Origin: Cymodocea nodosa
Lineage: Eukaryota > Streptophyta > Magnoliopsida > Alismatales > Cymodoceaceae
Assembly (NCBI GenBank): GCA_036874045.1
Contig: JAZBRI010000003.1
Coordinates: 3,422,501-3,486,500 of the forward strand
DNA length: 64,000 nucleotides
Direction: 5' to 3'
Shown: positions 22,852-35,200 of the stretch, in pieces
How the letters are laid out: each line of letters starts with the position of its first letter
Position numbering within the stretch: the first letter of the stretch is position 1
Notes under the pieces: model-generated
The model's database searches: none
Told to the model about the DNA's origin: nothing
The model's input: only the letters and a program-made list of their open reading frames with translations
Translations under genes and position numbers: made by a program

Positions 22852-25800
22852 ACGATGATTGTGGTGGAAGAAGGTTCTGTATGATGTTTGCACTTACCGT
22901 TCTCGATATCCTCTGCTTTCAGACGCCACGCACGGACGAGTTCAACTAAATAAATCTGCTCTCCAGTGGTCTGTTTTTTCTGTAATGGTACGTAGCAAGT
23001 TTATGCGATGAATTTGTCATTCCCTTCTTTGCCGAGTTGAACGGAGATAATATCTATGATGAACAATTGTATCCGAGATGAAAGTAAGAGAAAATGTTTA
23101 AAGAGAGGAATCTTTCGTTCTAAATTCTTATGCTAGGAAGAGAAGACTTAAAGAACAAAATAGAAGAAAAAGGGATGAATTTAACTGGATTGAAGATGAG
23201 TTAGATCACTGTATTTGAGAGGCTGTCTCTCTCTCTCTCCAGATATCTGTCTTCCACGATACCCAAACACCACCTCCTTTCCTTTCTTCTTTTGCGGGGG
23301 TTTGTGCATCTGAAATTTAGAATTTGAAAACTTTTTCTGTCATTCCAAATGGGTGATTGTGGAAATTCAATTTCTCAAACCTTCTCTTGACGCTTGTCTC
23401 TTTGTGTTTGTCTAACAGTCTGCCGTGCATGTTTGTCATTGCTCGTCCACCGCACTCATCGTTGTCTCCTCGCCTGATAGTCCGTTACGCTCGTCCACTT
23501 GTGCCCATTTGCCTACACTTATCTGCCACGCTCGTCTCACACTCGTCCACCTGCCCTCATCTACCTATGCTCATCCATCATGCTTGTCTGTCATTGGTAT
23601 CAAGCAAATCAAGCACCTTGTTAGTCAATCTCCCTAACTTTCTTTTTATTTTTTTTATTTTTTTTATTAATCAAAATTAAACTTATTTTAAATGATATTT
23701 AAATACATGTAAATAAATTTTACTTAGTTAATATTGTATTTCTAAATAGTCTTAAGTTTTCTATCTATTTTGAGGTATTCAATATTATTTATTAGAATAT
23801 AAAGAAAATTGATAATCAATTAATGTAATATAAAACTTCAATTATAGACATTCATAGTTAAATATAATAATTGAATGTATATTTAGAATAGTCAAATATT
23901 ATTTTACAATATTATGAAAATATATGTCATTCTTTTTTCACAATTCAAGTAAAAATAGTATTAGTATATTTTTTAATTTACAATTTCATTTGTAAAGTAG
24001 ATAGAACAAACTTATATTAAGATCTTTAAGAAAAACTACAAGAAGATTGAACATGATGTATAAATTCAAGACTATAAATGTAAGACAATATAAAATAGTT
24101 AACACTATTAGGAACACACAAGGGCAAATAAATGAAATTATAGATAAATTTTGTGAAAATATCATAAATACAATATGAGATGATCATGAATGAGAGCATT
24201 ATAAATATCACGATGAACATATTTATTGTAATATACTTTTTGTTGTTTCAAATAGAATATAGAATTTGATAATTTAATTGTTTAAAACATGTAGTAGTAC
24301 AACTAAGATCTTCTATTTTTGTAATTTTTTATTTAAGTGAAATCATAGATGATCTAATTTTATATGGAATAAATAGAATACATAGATGATTTAAATAAAA
24401 TAATGATATACTTAATTAATTAATAAATAATATATAAATATTTAATTTAAAAAATATGTTAATTAATTAATGTAAATATTTAATTTCTTAATTAGTTTCA
24501 TTTTTTATTAATAAATATTCAATTTATTACTTAACTTCGTTAAAAGTCAAATATGTTCAATTCTATTTAATTTTATCATGCATACAAATATTTAAATTTT
24601 AATTTTCATCAAATTTTTAAATTATTCAAAAATATTAAATTTTATAAAATTAAAATTTCGTTAAAATTTAAATTATAAATACACAAACAAGTTATATTCG
24701 ATGACACCAACAGGAGCAACCATTTTCACAACTTTTCATCGGTCCACACTTACAATTACTTCAACAACTAAAATAACGCACTTATAACCACTCGAGTACA
24801 TGTTACCCGATCACACGTCATTCACCTCACCCACACACCCCTGTTCTAGATCTAAGTAGACCTAACCAAAACCTCTTGCTTCTTTGCTGAAGCACTTCTA
24901 TTTACGGAAGTAATTATTCCTAAACGACCTCCTTGGAAGTGGTAGCAACTGCTGAAGCTTTTGTCCGCATAACTGCTTAAATTAGTCTCAAATCCAACTG
25001 CTTCTGTGGTAAAGCATTTCATAACGAGAGTATTTTAATTTAACGTGTGAAAATAAGTTGGCATTTTAAATTAAGCTGTCGAATTTGATTCTTTCTATTT
25101 AGCATCTTAAGTTGACATACAGAATAATACAATTCATGACAGTTATTAAAAAATACCAATATATTGGATGAAATAACGGTTATCAAATGCCCTGGTGCTT
25201 GGATTTATGTTGATAATTAAAACTGTAGGCAATTTTTTTACCCCAACTCAAACCCATCTTCTTTACCAACATTTGTCAAAGTTCTCCAAATCTACCCATC
25301 TTCCTTTATTAGAAACCATCAATAGTTTTCAACATATATATAATTTACGTAGAGGTAAATTGACTGACTAATCAAATTCGATAAGCCATACGGTTCATCT
25401 AGTTGCAAAACCCTCATTCTTATTTAATTTCATGGCTAACTAATAAGTCTTTTATTGTGCAAGGCAAACCCATCCACCACGTAATTAATTGAAACTCATT
25501 GACTAACAGTATTTATTTATTTATTTATTTATTTAGAGAAAGCACTTGAGTTTGCCAAGGTTGATTGACTCCTCTAAGATTCAATTAATCCCGATGCCAT
25601 ATTCTTACTAATTAAAAGGAAGAAGAAAACATTTAGCAAAAGTTAGCCAATCAACGTTAATTCATCGTTGAACTTTATTGTTATTGTAAAATATGTACGT
25701 TGTTGATATTCTACTTGTATTTGTCGTCGTTATGTTAAATAATAATAATAAATTTATATATCTGATGACAGAAATTCATTTGATACATAAATATTCAAAA

Positions 25801-26275
25801 AAAAGTGAAAAATTTTCAATTATTTTCTCATTTTTTAAGTACACAAATATCTCTTAATGTAATGTATTATTATAAAATCCCATTACTGTAATCCATGGAT
25901 AGATATTATACAGATATTAAAGTTAGGACTTGCTTAGGTGGATGACAAATCCTACGTTAGAATTCGTACCGGAACTGACCATCCAACCTTCTGATGCTCG
26001 AGAAGAGTAAATTGGCAGATCCAATTTCTCTACCGACGAAGTTTGGATTTTCTCTATTGATTTTTGAATGAAAAAAAAAACAAAACTTAAATTAAATTAT
26101 AATTTTAATGTAGAATAGATTGTAGTATAAACTAATTAATTATATAAAATCTTAAATTTTAAGATAAAATGATTAAAAAATTGAATGCTACCAGGAAATT
26201 TTTCCGAAAGAAGGAATAGTTTTACATATCATATCTTTTCGCTGCCCCAGGGCGAGGAGAGGAGAGCAGAGCAGC
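22852..26275. other. Intergenic, GST to CLPR4
   Basis: 3.4 kb, very AT-rich from 23640 to 25900. It contains a CT-rich patch (23225-23245), a patch of degenerate CTCGTCCAC-like repeats (about 23440-23600) and a TATT microsatellite (25510-25535). No gene or RNA seen. Confidence 0.6.
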
Positions 26276-29200
26276 ATGGAGATGACCGCTGCCGTGCCCT
26301 CTCAGCGCGCTCCGTCCATGTCCTGCTTCTCGTACACCACCGGGACACTTCCACCGCCCAAATGGAGGACTCGAATGAGCTCTTCCTCTCCGACTTCCAC
26401 CAGATTTGCTGTTCCTCCTCTTTCCAGCACCTTCTTCGCACCCCGTGTCGGAGGCAGCGCCATCAGCGGCTTCTCAGGTCACCGGCTTCCTCCTCCTCCA
26501 TCCAGCGGCTCCCGCGGAAAGAGAGGTGTCGTTACTATGGTAATCTTTACTCCTTCCCGGCTTCCTACCTTCCTTCCCCCCATTTATTATGCTCGTTTTA
26601 TTTCTGGGAAAGGTAAAAATATGTTCTCCTGAAAGATAAGCATACTTGCTGTTTCTCAAAGTGAATATCAATATTTTATCTGCCACTCTTGTTTGTCATT
26701 GTTTACGAGACCCGAACAATGACTTTTATTTAGTTACTGTAATACAACTTTGATGTCTTCCTGCAAAGCTCGGCAGAAAATCTTCTTGATTATTTGGAGA
26801 TGGTTATATTGAAATGGTTGGACTATTTTGTTTTACTTGGTACCGACTGTCTGCTGCTGGACCAGAGTGGAACTCTTTAATCTAGATTCTAATCTATCCA
26901 TCTTTGTGTTTCGAAAACTGTGTTTAGATAGAGAAGGTCCTCAAGCCTCGTCGGCAAATGCAGGTCTTTTGTTGGGTGTGCCCCCCATTATTTATCTTGG
27001 TCGTTTGAACCATATAGGAAGGGAGACAAGGGAAAGGGATTAGTGACCACAGCCCGCATTGTTGAGCCGAGGTACTCTAATTATTAATTAAATCAGACCA
27101 AGATCACAATAAAGTGATTATTTTTAGTAATCCATGGCTTGGGAGGGATCGGAAGATGGGTGAACCAGGCTGGCTAAAGGCCAGTGGCTTGATGTTATCA
27201 TCTATCCCTCTTTTCCTTGTTGGACATGTGTATTAATCTTCAATGATATCATATTAAGTTCCAGTTAGCCTGCTTTGCTGCTTCCTGCGGCTTATAGTAT
27301 GCAGATGACTGCTGCATGTTTGAAATAGATGGTTTTCATTGGATGGGACTGGACTGGGCATTTTTTTTGTAAAAAAAAGATATCTCTATAATTCTCCTCA
27401 ATGACCTATGTAATGTTCTGTACACCAGTTATTTCTATATCTTTGGGGTTGGTTTAGCAAGGTTATCAATATGGTAAATTGCTTAGGGACTGGACAGGAT
27501 TTCATAGCACATCTCTTTCAATTCTTCTCCACAACATCTTGTGATCTTATGTTCACCCGCACTTGCTTTATCTTTCAGGCTAGGAATTACTGTGAAGTTG
27601 ACCTAGGCCCATCATGGGGTGTCTACTACACCCTATCCTAACTTCCTGAGCGTACTCACATGTTTCCTCTTGGCATAGTGGTGCAAATTACCCAAGTTAG
27701 TGCTGGTTGTCACTATTGATACAACAATTAGAAACAATGTTATTAAGGAAATAATGCAATAAGCTAGGGTGCCTTGAAGACCTAGGCTTCATAAATAAAT
27801 AAGAAAGAGTTTACCTGACCAATCTGTTAATTTTAAAATAACTAAACAGTTGTTCTATACAAAAGTAACAGTTGATATATACAAAAGCATAACAACACTA
27901 TGATAAAATGTAATTATATTTCTAAGTATGTAAATTAAAAAATCAGAAAAATCAGCACATGTCTAGGTTCTGAAGCACCTGACCTATTTACACCACCTTG
28001 ATGCCTAGGAGGGAACCTCATTAAAAATGTTTCAAGTATTTATTTCTTAGTACAAAATATAAATATGGAAGATGGTAAGATACACATCTGCATGTGAAAA
28101 TTCTGGAAGAGAATTTCAAATAGGGAGAGAATATATTAAGCACTGGGAAGTTACAAGAGTTCTAATAGAAAAAGAGAATCTTCCCTAGCACTCAAGATCA
28201 TAGGTTCAATACAGGCAAGGCAGCAGGCTCAAACATGTAGTCTATCTTCCAAACATGGACTGCCTCAGCCACTATGTTCTGGATTGAAAAAAAGTGAGAA
28301 AATATGTTAATTCCATTTCTAATTGATATCTCAATAATTTTGTGGATCATGATTTGATGTGCGCAAATTTATTTAAAGGATAACTGAGTACCATGGAATA
28401 TTGAAATTTGGAGTTATAATCCTTATTAGCCATGCTTCAATGGTTGGAGTTATAATAATGCTTCAATGATTCTTATTTGAATTTTGATGTAAAATCTGAT
28501 TCTACATAGTCTAGAAGTATTCTATATTTTATAAATAGAAAGGCATTTGGCATGTTTCTTTTCTACACTTGATGCTGGACATATCTCTTATTGGAAACCA
28601 TTAACATTTCATTCTTCTATTTACCAAACACACACATGCAAGCATGATTGTTGTATGTGGTCTATTTGTGATCTTTTTCCTGAGTTTGTAACTCCATCTG
28701 TTTATGTAATAATATTGAAACCAACAGGTCAAAAATTTTTTTTTGTCTGTTTATGTAATAATACTGTAACAAAGAGTTGATGCTGTCTATATTAACAGGT
28801 CATCCCATTTTTGAGGGGTAATGCATGGGAACAACCACCACCAGATCTGGCATCCTACCTATATAAAAACAGGATTGTGTATTTGGGAATGTCTCTTGTT
28901 CCATCTGTTACAGAACTTATGCTTGCAGAGTTCTTATATCTTCAATATGATGATCCAGAGAAGCCCATTTACCTCTATATAAATTCTACTGGTACAACTA
29001 AGGTCAGAAATTTCTTTGCATATATTTCTAAATGTAATTTTTTGTCCACTTGAAGAACATAAATTGTTGGATTGTTGACTTAAATACAAGTCACTGATAA
29101 ATTTTATATCATTATGTTTCTTATAGAATTTTAATATTAGCATTAATTTGGTATTTATAAGTGTCATGAACATTTTACAAGATTATGGTATATGATACCG

Positions 29201-32200
29201 TTTTTACATCTCTTTCTTTTATTGATTAATATTTTCACCTGCAATTTTCAACTGTTGCAAATCTGTAGCCACTTTTCCTTGTGGAAGCAAAAAAATTGTA
29301 TTAAAGCTTAATTGCATGCTCATGCAAAGCGTGTTAATTTCAAACAAAAATGCTATTTCCATCATATGAATGTTGCAAGGATTATTTGGATCTTCAAAAC
29401 CCAACTTGACTATTGGTTTTTTGAATATTCATCCAAATTTTTTGAAATCACTATTTTAAGCATTTAGTTTTTTAGTCCTGTTTAATATAATTTTCTCTTT
29501 ATGCTTGGAAATTTTCATCCATCAAGGAAGTTTCACTTGTTTTGATGTTAACATATTCCTTATTTTCTCATAGGGTGGAGAGAAATTAGGTTATGAGACG
29601 GAGGCCTTTGCCATTTACGATGTCATGAGGTTATTGTTCTTCTATTATGCACTTTTTTCATTTAATGTCTTTAAATTTATCAATGTTCAAAGGTTAGTAT
29701 AACTAAAACCCCAATTGATGAATTTAAAATCTAGCACCTTAACAAGACCAACAAAAGAAATGGAAAATGAGAGTTTTTGTTATTTCACTTGAACACTTGA
29801 TTCCAACAATTTTCACAAATAAACCAAATATCATAAAAAAGAGAGGCAAATCACACTAAGGTTTCCAAGTACTAAATATTTTGGCTTAAAGCCTAGATCT
29901 TGCTCCTTCTGTAGACACGATGAATTGGAAAAGAGGAGAGAGAAACAAGGTCACCACCTAGCCTATTTTGGAAAAATAAGGGAAACTCAAAATGATGCAT
30001 GAATGTGAACATGATGTGTGTGTACAACTCCTAAACCACTAAGGACAACATCGAACAATCTAAACAGACCAAAGGAGGGTAAGCACTTTAGATTTGTGCA
30101 GAAGGTAAGTTGTAATGAATTAAAAATGACCACATGCACTAAACTAAGGTTAAGAGAAGAGGAGAGGAGAGGAGAAGAGAGAAGGGGCCCCATGGTCCTA
30201 GTAGATGGGTAAAGAGGAGGAGAGGACAAGCAGATTAGGGTAGGAAAATTCTCCTAGGAGAGATGCTCGGCTCACTCTCCCTAGAGAGTCACCCAACTCA
30301 CTCTCTTAGGAGAGTTGCTTGGCAAACTCTGTTGAGAGAGCCACTTGGTGAACTCTCCTAGGAGAGTCTTTTGGGAGACTTGCCTTGCAAACTCTCTTGG
30401 GAGAGTCATCTGGCAATCTCTTTTGAGAAAGTTGTCTGGCAAACTTTCTTGAAGGAGTTACTTGGCTTACAAAAATTAGGGCCAAGAGGCTTGATTTTAA
30501 TGACAACATGCTCCCTACATGTGCAACCATCATAGATTAAGTGAGAGTAAGAGAGCTAGTGACTTACATCTACATGAGTTATCTAATAGGGTTATAATGA
30601 CCCAATTGTCATGGTTAGCATTCCAGTAGATTCAGCAGGCATGATAAATAAAGATAGTGGGTGTGTGTGGTTAAAATTTACCATGTCAACATGATCATGC
30701 CGTGTGTCGTCACATTATATATTATTAGGCACAAAGTGGGGAATGCAATGCGTGTGCCAAATTAAACATCACATTCATTCATTCAAATGTAAAACAAAAC
30801 TTGGAAATTGACATGAAAGAACAACCGTCTTGTATAGGTGAATGAGCTAGTGAGAGATTAACTTCATGCCAAAATGAAATCACACAAATGAATCATTGGG
30901 TCTTAATTGATGAGTGGGAATACTATAAGGGATAAACTAAAAAATGATTTTATTAGGAATAGAATAGGAGTTGCACCTATTGAAGATAAGATAAGAGGAA
31001 ATTGGCTTAGACCATCAAATGTACTAGTTAAGAGAGAATAATTAATTAGTGCAAAAGAAATTAAAAGAAGTAAAGGTAAGCTTAAAACTGCTTGGTAAGG
31101 AATTATAAGAAAAATTTTAAATTTATGTAATTTAACAAAAGATAGAATTATTGGAAACAAAAGGATTCATGTAATTGATTTCACGTAGTAGGATCATGAC
31201 TTAAATTGTTGTTGTTGTACTAACTTGATGGAGTCTTAAGTTCTTTGGCAACAAGGAGAGTTGATGGGGGATTTTATCATGCATATTAAGGTGGGTGCTT
31301 AAGTAGTGCCTAGGCATCACCTAGTCAACTAGGTGGTTTTTGATGTCCAAATGGTTGGGCATTAGTACCTATAATGCTTATAAAGGATATTTCATATTAT
31401 GCTATTTTATAATGTTTTATATTATTAATATATTTGTCGATTTATTTCAGTTGTTTGGTCACTAGATTTATCATACATTTAATGTTTTGTATTATTGACA
31501 TATTTGTAGATAATATTCTTGATTTATTTTTCTTGTTAATAACTTATTGAAAACTTATTATTATTATTGTTGACTTAAGCATTTATTTTGTGACTTACTT
31601 TTTGGTATTTATTGTTATCATTTATAAGACTCTATTAATACATTACAGTAACAAAAACCTATTAGTTATTTACACCCATACTAAAATATTGATCTGGTCC
31701 TAACTGCCTAGGCATCACCAAAGCATCCAAGCACTCAAAATGTCCTAGCTCATCACCATGATTGTAATTATGAGATGTTGATTTTGTCAACATTGATAAA
31801 TGTGCAACAATATGGTTAGGTCAACTTCTCATTTTATCATTTGCTTTTATGTGATTTGTCAAATGACATTTTAGTAGTCATTTTATTCTATTGGTCTTCT
31901 ATTTAAGGGGGAAGAGCCTTTGTTGATAGTCAGTTTTGGATGTTCTGTTATTTTGCTATTTGAATTTTGTATTTGCCTTAGCCTTATGCTTGGAACTAGA
32001 TTTCCAATTGAGATCTCAGATTATAGTTTGATTTCTCATGTTTGTAGAATTTACCACACAATTCTTCCTTAAGCACCGCAAGGATGAAGTTATTAGGTAA
32101 GGAGTACCAGTCTATGATTTCATACAAAGTGGGCATGGTTTTTGTAGTATTGCTCATTTTGCCACTTCCTGATATAAATGTTGGCTTCCTTTTGGAGATA

Positions 32201-34259
32201 AAGTTCATTTGCATGTTGCTTTCTCTTAGGATTATGGTTTCGTGATCATCTTGTGAAAAGGCATCCTGAGCATAAAAAGTAGTGTAATTTATTTTCTTAA
32301 CTAATATTGTTTGCAAATGATTGGATTTGAGTGTGCAAAAGAATGAGTGACTACCCAGCTTTTGATAATGATATATTTGCAAGGTTGTGTAAGGAAGTTT
32401 ATCTTCTATTTTTACACTGCTCAGATATGTCAAGCCACCTATCTTTACTTTATGTGTTGGTAATGCCTGGGGAGAGGCGGCCCTACTTTTGGCTGCTGGC
32501 TCAAAAGGAAACCGTGCTGCTTTGCCATCATCAACAATTATGATTAAACAGGTTCTTGACATCATCTTCTCTTGCTTTGCATATTACTTGAAGTTATGAT
32601 ATAGTATTGGTTATTTTATTCGATATTTTCTGTTAAGCCTATCTGTTCTCTGTTCGGATGATTAGATTATGCATTTTTATATGAACTTTAACATGATTCT
32701 CTCTCTCTTCTTCTCTAGCCTATTGCTAGATTCCAGGGTCAAGCATCTGATATTGATCTTGCCCGAAAAGAAGTGAAAAATGTGAAGGCAGAGCTGGTAA
32801 ATGCTTCTTCAGTAATTCCATATTTAATTCTTTTTTAAAAACGTCATCATCTTGCCCTGATTGAAACTTTCGAAGTTTGTTTGGGAAAGCAGAGTTGCGA
32901 CTTACTGCACACTCATTGCATAATTTGCTATTGATGCTTGTAGTCAGCTTTCACCAAGTTGAATGTAATTTCAGTAATAGTATCTTATATATCTTTAAAA
33001 CCTTGTTTAGTTGACCGTAATCTCAGATGTAATTTAATTAGATTACAATTCTTGATAACCAAATGAGAAATAATAATTAGAATTTATAGATTATCAATTT
33101 CTTTGTATGAGTCTTATTTGGTTAGTTGGATGATATTCCAAGAAATACAATTTCTTATAATCAAAATTGAAAGGTTGTAATTATATAATCTCAAATATTG
33201 TGATCTAATTAAAAAAGTACAATTCAATTACATAACCAGACAGTATGTGACGTAGGCCCAACTGGAGTTGCAGAGTATGTGACGTAGTTTCATGACTTTC
33301 TTGGTTTCCTCTGATTTACTTCACTCTATGTAATAGAATAGAATTATAAATGAAACTTCATTATTGTGTTGTAATGATTAATGAAAACTCTATCATTATT
33401 TTCTAGTTTTTTAGTCGAAATTACTGCCATGGGTTTATGTGCATCAGATGACGTCTATTGAAGAACATATTTTGTGACAAAAAATACCAAGCTGATTTAG
33501 ATAAAATGACTTAAACGGTTCCACTTAATCAGCTGGATTGGTGAGGTAAGGTTTTTTTTTCTAAAAAAGGTGTAGGATGAAGGAATAAGATTGTGTGAGC
33601 CATGGTATTGAGAAAATAACCTCATATTATGAAACTAGGTATCAAAGCCCGTAAATTACGAAAGAACAAAAAGATTAAAGTGTTCGAGATTGTTGGGAAA
33701 TGTTAAGCAAAAATCCCCCTAGCCAGCTTATTTGTTTGTTTACTAGGTTTATTTTTTCCAATTCTGGGAGTGGTGAAACTAAAATGTAGTCCCTTAATTT
33801 GTAGAGTTTCCAAGTTCAGGGCTCAAACCTTGGTCATTTAATTGGTGATCATATGCTTCCATGTGTTTGTAATCTTTAAAAAGTTTAAAAAAACAACATA
33901 TTGAAAGTAGAGCATTATTATGCCTCATTATATGCATTTTTCCTAATGTGAGATGAAAAGATTATTATTATTTTTTTTTTCAGGTTTCTTTATATTCTAG
34001 ACACATGGGGAAATCTCCAGAGCAGATTGAAGAGGATATTAGACGCCCAAAGTACTTCAGTCCAAGTGAAGCAGTAGAGTATGGCATTATTGATAAGGTC
34101 AGATAGCTAAATTGATGAGAATTGCAAACTACCTCAATTCTTTCTTTAAAATGTAAAATGCCTAAAAAACAGGAGATTTTTCCACAGGTTTTGTACAATG
34201 AACGAAGCAAAGAAGACAGGAGTGTGGTTTCAGATCTTAAAAGAGCTCAGCTTATATAG
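26276..34259 (+). CDS. CLPR4: ATP-dependent Clp protease proteolytic subunit-related protein 4 (ClpR4), plastid
   Basis: Seven exons: 26276-26539, 28799-29002, 29574-29629, 32425-32551, 32719-32796, 33984-34097 and 34188-34259 (TAG), giving 304 residues; Arabidopsis ClpR4 is about this long. ClpR4 is a catalytically inactive subunit of the stromal ClpPR core, which degrades plastid proteins with the ClpC chaperone. The Ser/Pro-rich N-terminus (about 85 residues, encoded by GC-rich exon 1) looks like a chloroplast transit peptide. The body has RIVYLGMSLVPSVTELMLAE, IYLYINSTGTTK, GNAWGEAALLLAAGSKGNRA, STIMIKQPIARFQGQ and RRPKYFSPSEAVEYGIIDK, very close to ClpR4 as I recall it. The catalytic Ser of ClpP is replaced (AWGEA for the usual AASMG), as is the active-site His (IMIKQ for IMIHQ). 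All splice sites are GT-AG and phases agree. Confidence 0.96.
30251..30471. repeat. 26-bp minisatellite, about 8.5 copies
   Basis: Units of 26 bp of the type CTCCTAGGAGAGT followed by a variable half ending near GGCAAACT. I count eight full units plus one extra half unit of 13 bp after the fifth. Unit junctions create the perfect 16-bp palindrome ACTCTCCTAGGAGAGT and close variants. It lies within CLPR4 intron 3. Confidence 0.8.
30928..31220 (+). mobile_element. 3' end of a LINE-type reverse transcriptase element
   Basis: The + strand reads RDKLKNDFIRNRIGVAPIED then KIRGNWLRPSN, matching the C-terminal end common to plant LINE polymerases (IGVAPIEEKMRENRLRW type). Frames after 31020 shift but still give IIRKI..NLTKD..IHVIDF, the usual end of these proteins. 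It finishes with a TTG-repeat tail (31206-31218). A short 5'-truncated remnant, inserted in gene sense. Confidence 0.75.
33002..33243. mobile_element. AT-rich MITE-like element, copy B
   Basis: Lies in CLPR4 intron 5. The left end GTTTAGTTGACCGTAATC and the inverse of the right end GTCTGGTTATGTAATTG are similar. Further in, TTTAATTAGATTACAAT pairs with the inverse of its counterpart, TTTAATTAGATCACAAT. It has no coding capacity. It is related to sequences at 18930-19090 and 35937-35990. Confidence 0.5.
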
Positions 34260-35162
34260 CTCAACTACAATGTAAAGAATCATTGACGTGGCTCCTTAAC
34301 GTTTTCATATTCAAGTTCTGTCTTTCACAATATTTTGAGATTTCGTGCTACCTTGCCCCTGTAGAATACCATTTTAGAAAGATATTACCATTTACGATTG
34401 ATCATACGTACGTAATCCAAGCTTAGTTCCATATTTAGAAGAGTAATTGATATTTTTAGTGCAAGTTAATTTATATTCCATATCTATTATTTTGGGTATT
34501 AAGAAAATAAACAAAAGAGATGCTTGTATTTGATTGAGGTAGGGGAGGGTGTTCGTTTAATTATACAGATGGTATTTTTGGTTAGTTCCGTATTTGTTTA
34601 GGAATTAATATGTTCAATCAATCGTGATTGAAAGGATATTTTCGGTACATCACAAAACTGGTTGGTCCATTGAGCAGGTACTCTTATATTCTTCATATTA
34701 TAGACAGATTGACGCACACATGTTCAGAATTGGGAAGATGATCAGATCGAAATTATCGTGGGCTTGTTTACGTACTTATTGACGAAGGCATGCGTCGTTC
34801 GAAGGCACCAATGGATTCTTGAGATATGGCACATAATTAATTAATAACGAAGAATTGTCCTTTTTCTGGAGTTTTTTAATACCTCTCACAATATTAATTA
34901 CTATTGTACAAAATCAATCGACTGGACTGTCGCTACGATATATATCATGCCAAATGAGTTCCATGATCTCAAATCGAAAAGAACCAAATGGAGCGTAAGA
35001 GTAGAGTACCGAGAAATAGCACATGAGGAGCAACTCCAGCATGTTAAATAAGCATAAAGAAAAAAAGAAAAAAAAAGAAAACTAGTAAAGCAAAAATTAG
35101 GAAAGGCACCCTCAGAAAGTCATGAGTACGTCCACATGAAGGCTAACATATATGTGTTTTGG

Positions 35163-35199
<37 letters not shown>
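34260..35199. other. Intergenic between convergent CLPR4 and cyclin genes
   Basis: About 0.9 kb holding both 3' UTRs, AT-rich. A (TA)n microsatellite lies at 35167-35196, a few bases beyond the cyclin stop codon. No other feature. Confidence 0.65.

Positions 35200-35200
<1 letters not shown>

Larger units (their letters stand above)
29630..32424. other. CLPR4 intron 3 with repeat insertions
   Basis: A 2.8-kb intron holding a 26-bp minisatellite and a LINE 3' fragment, both annotated separately. Around 31270-31750 two copies of TGCCTAGGCATCACC-like sequence lie in partly inverted surroundings, possibly a decayed TIR element. Nothing else is recognisable. Confidence 0.6.

Noticed and set aside
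23440..23600. CTCGTCCAC-rich stretch as a satellite or coding repeat
   Set aside because: The units are too degenerate to define a period, and the frames are unsupported.
31270..31750. Possible TIR element with TGCCTAGGCATCACC at both ends in CLPR4 intron 3
   Set aside because: TGCCTAGGCA is itself palindromic, so the apparent inverted repeat may be trivial; outer ends and target duplication could not be fixed.
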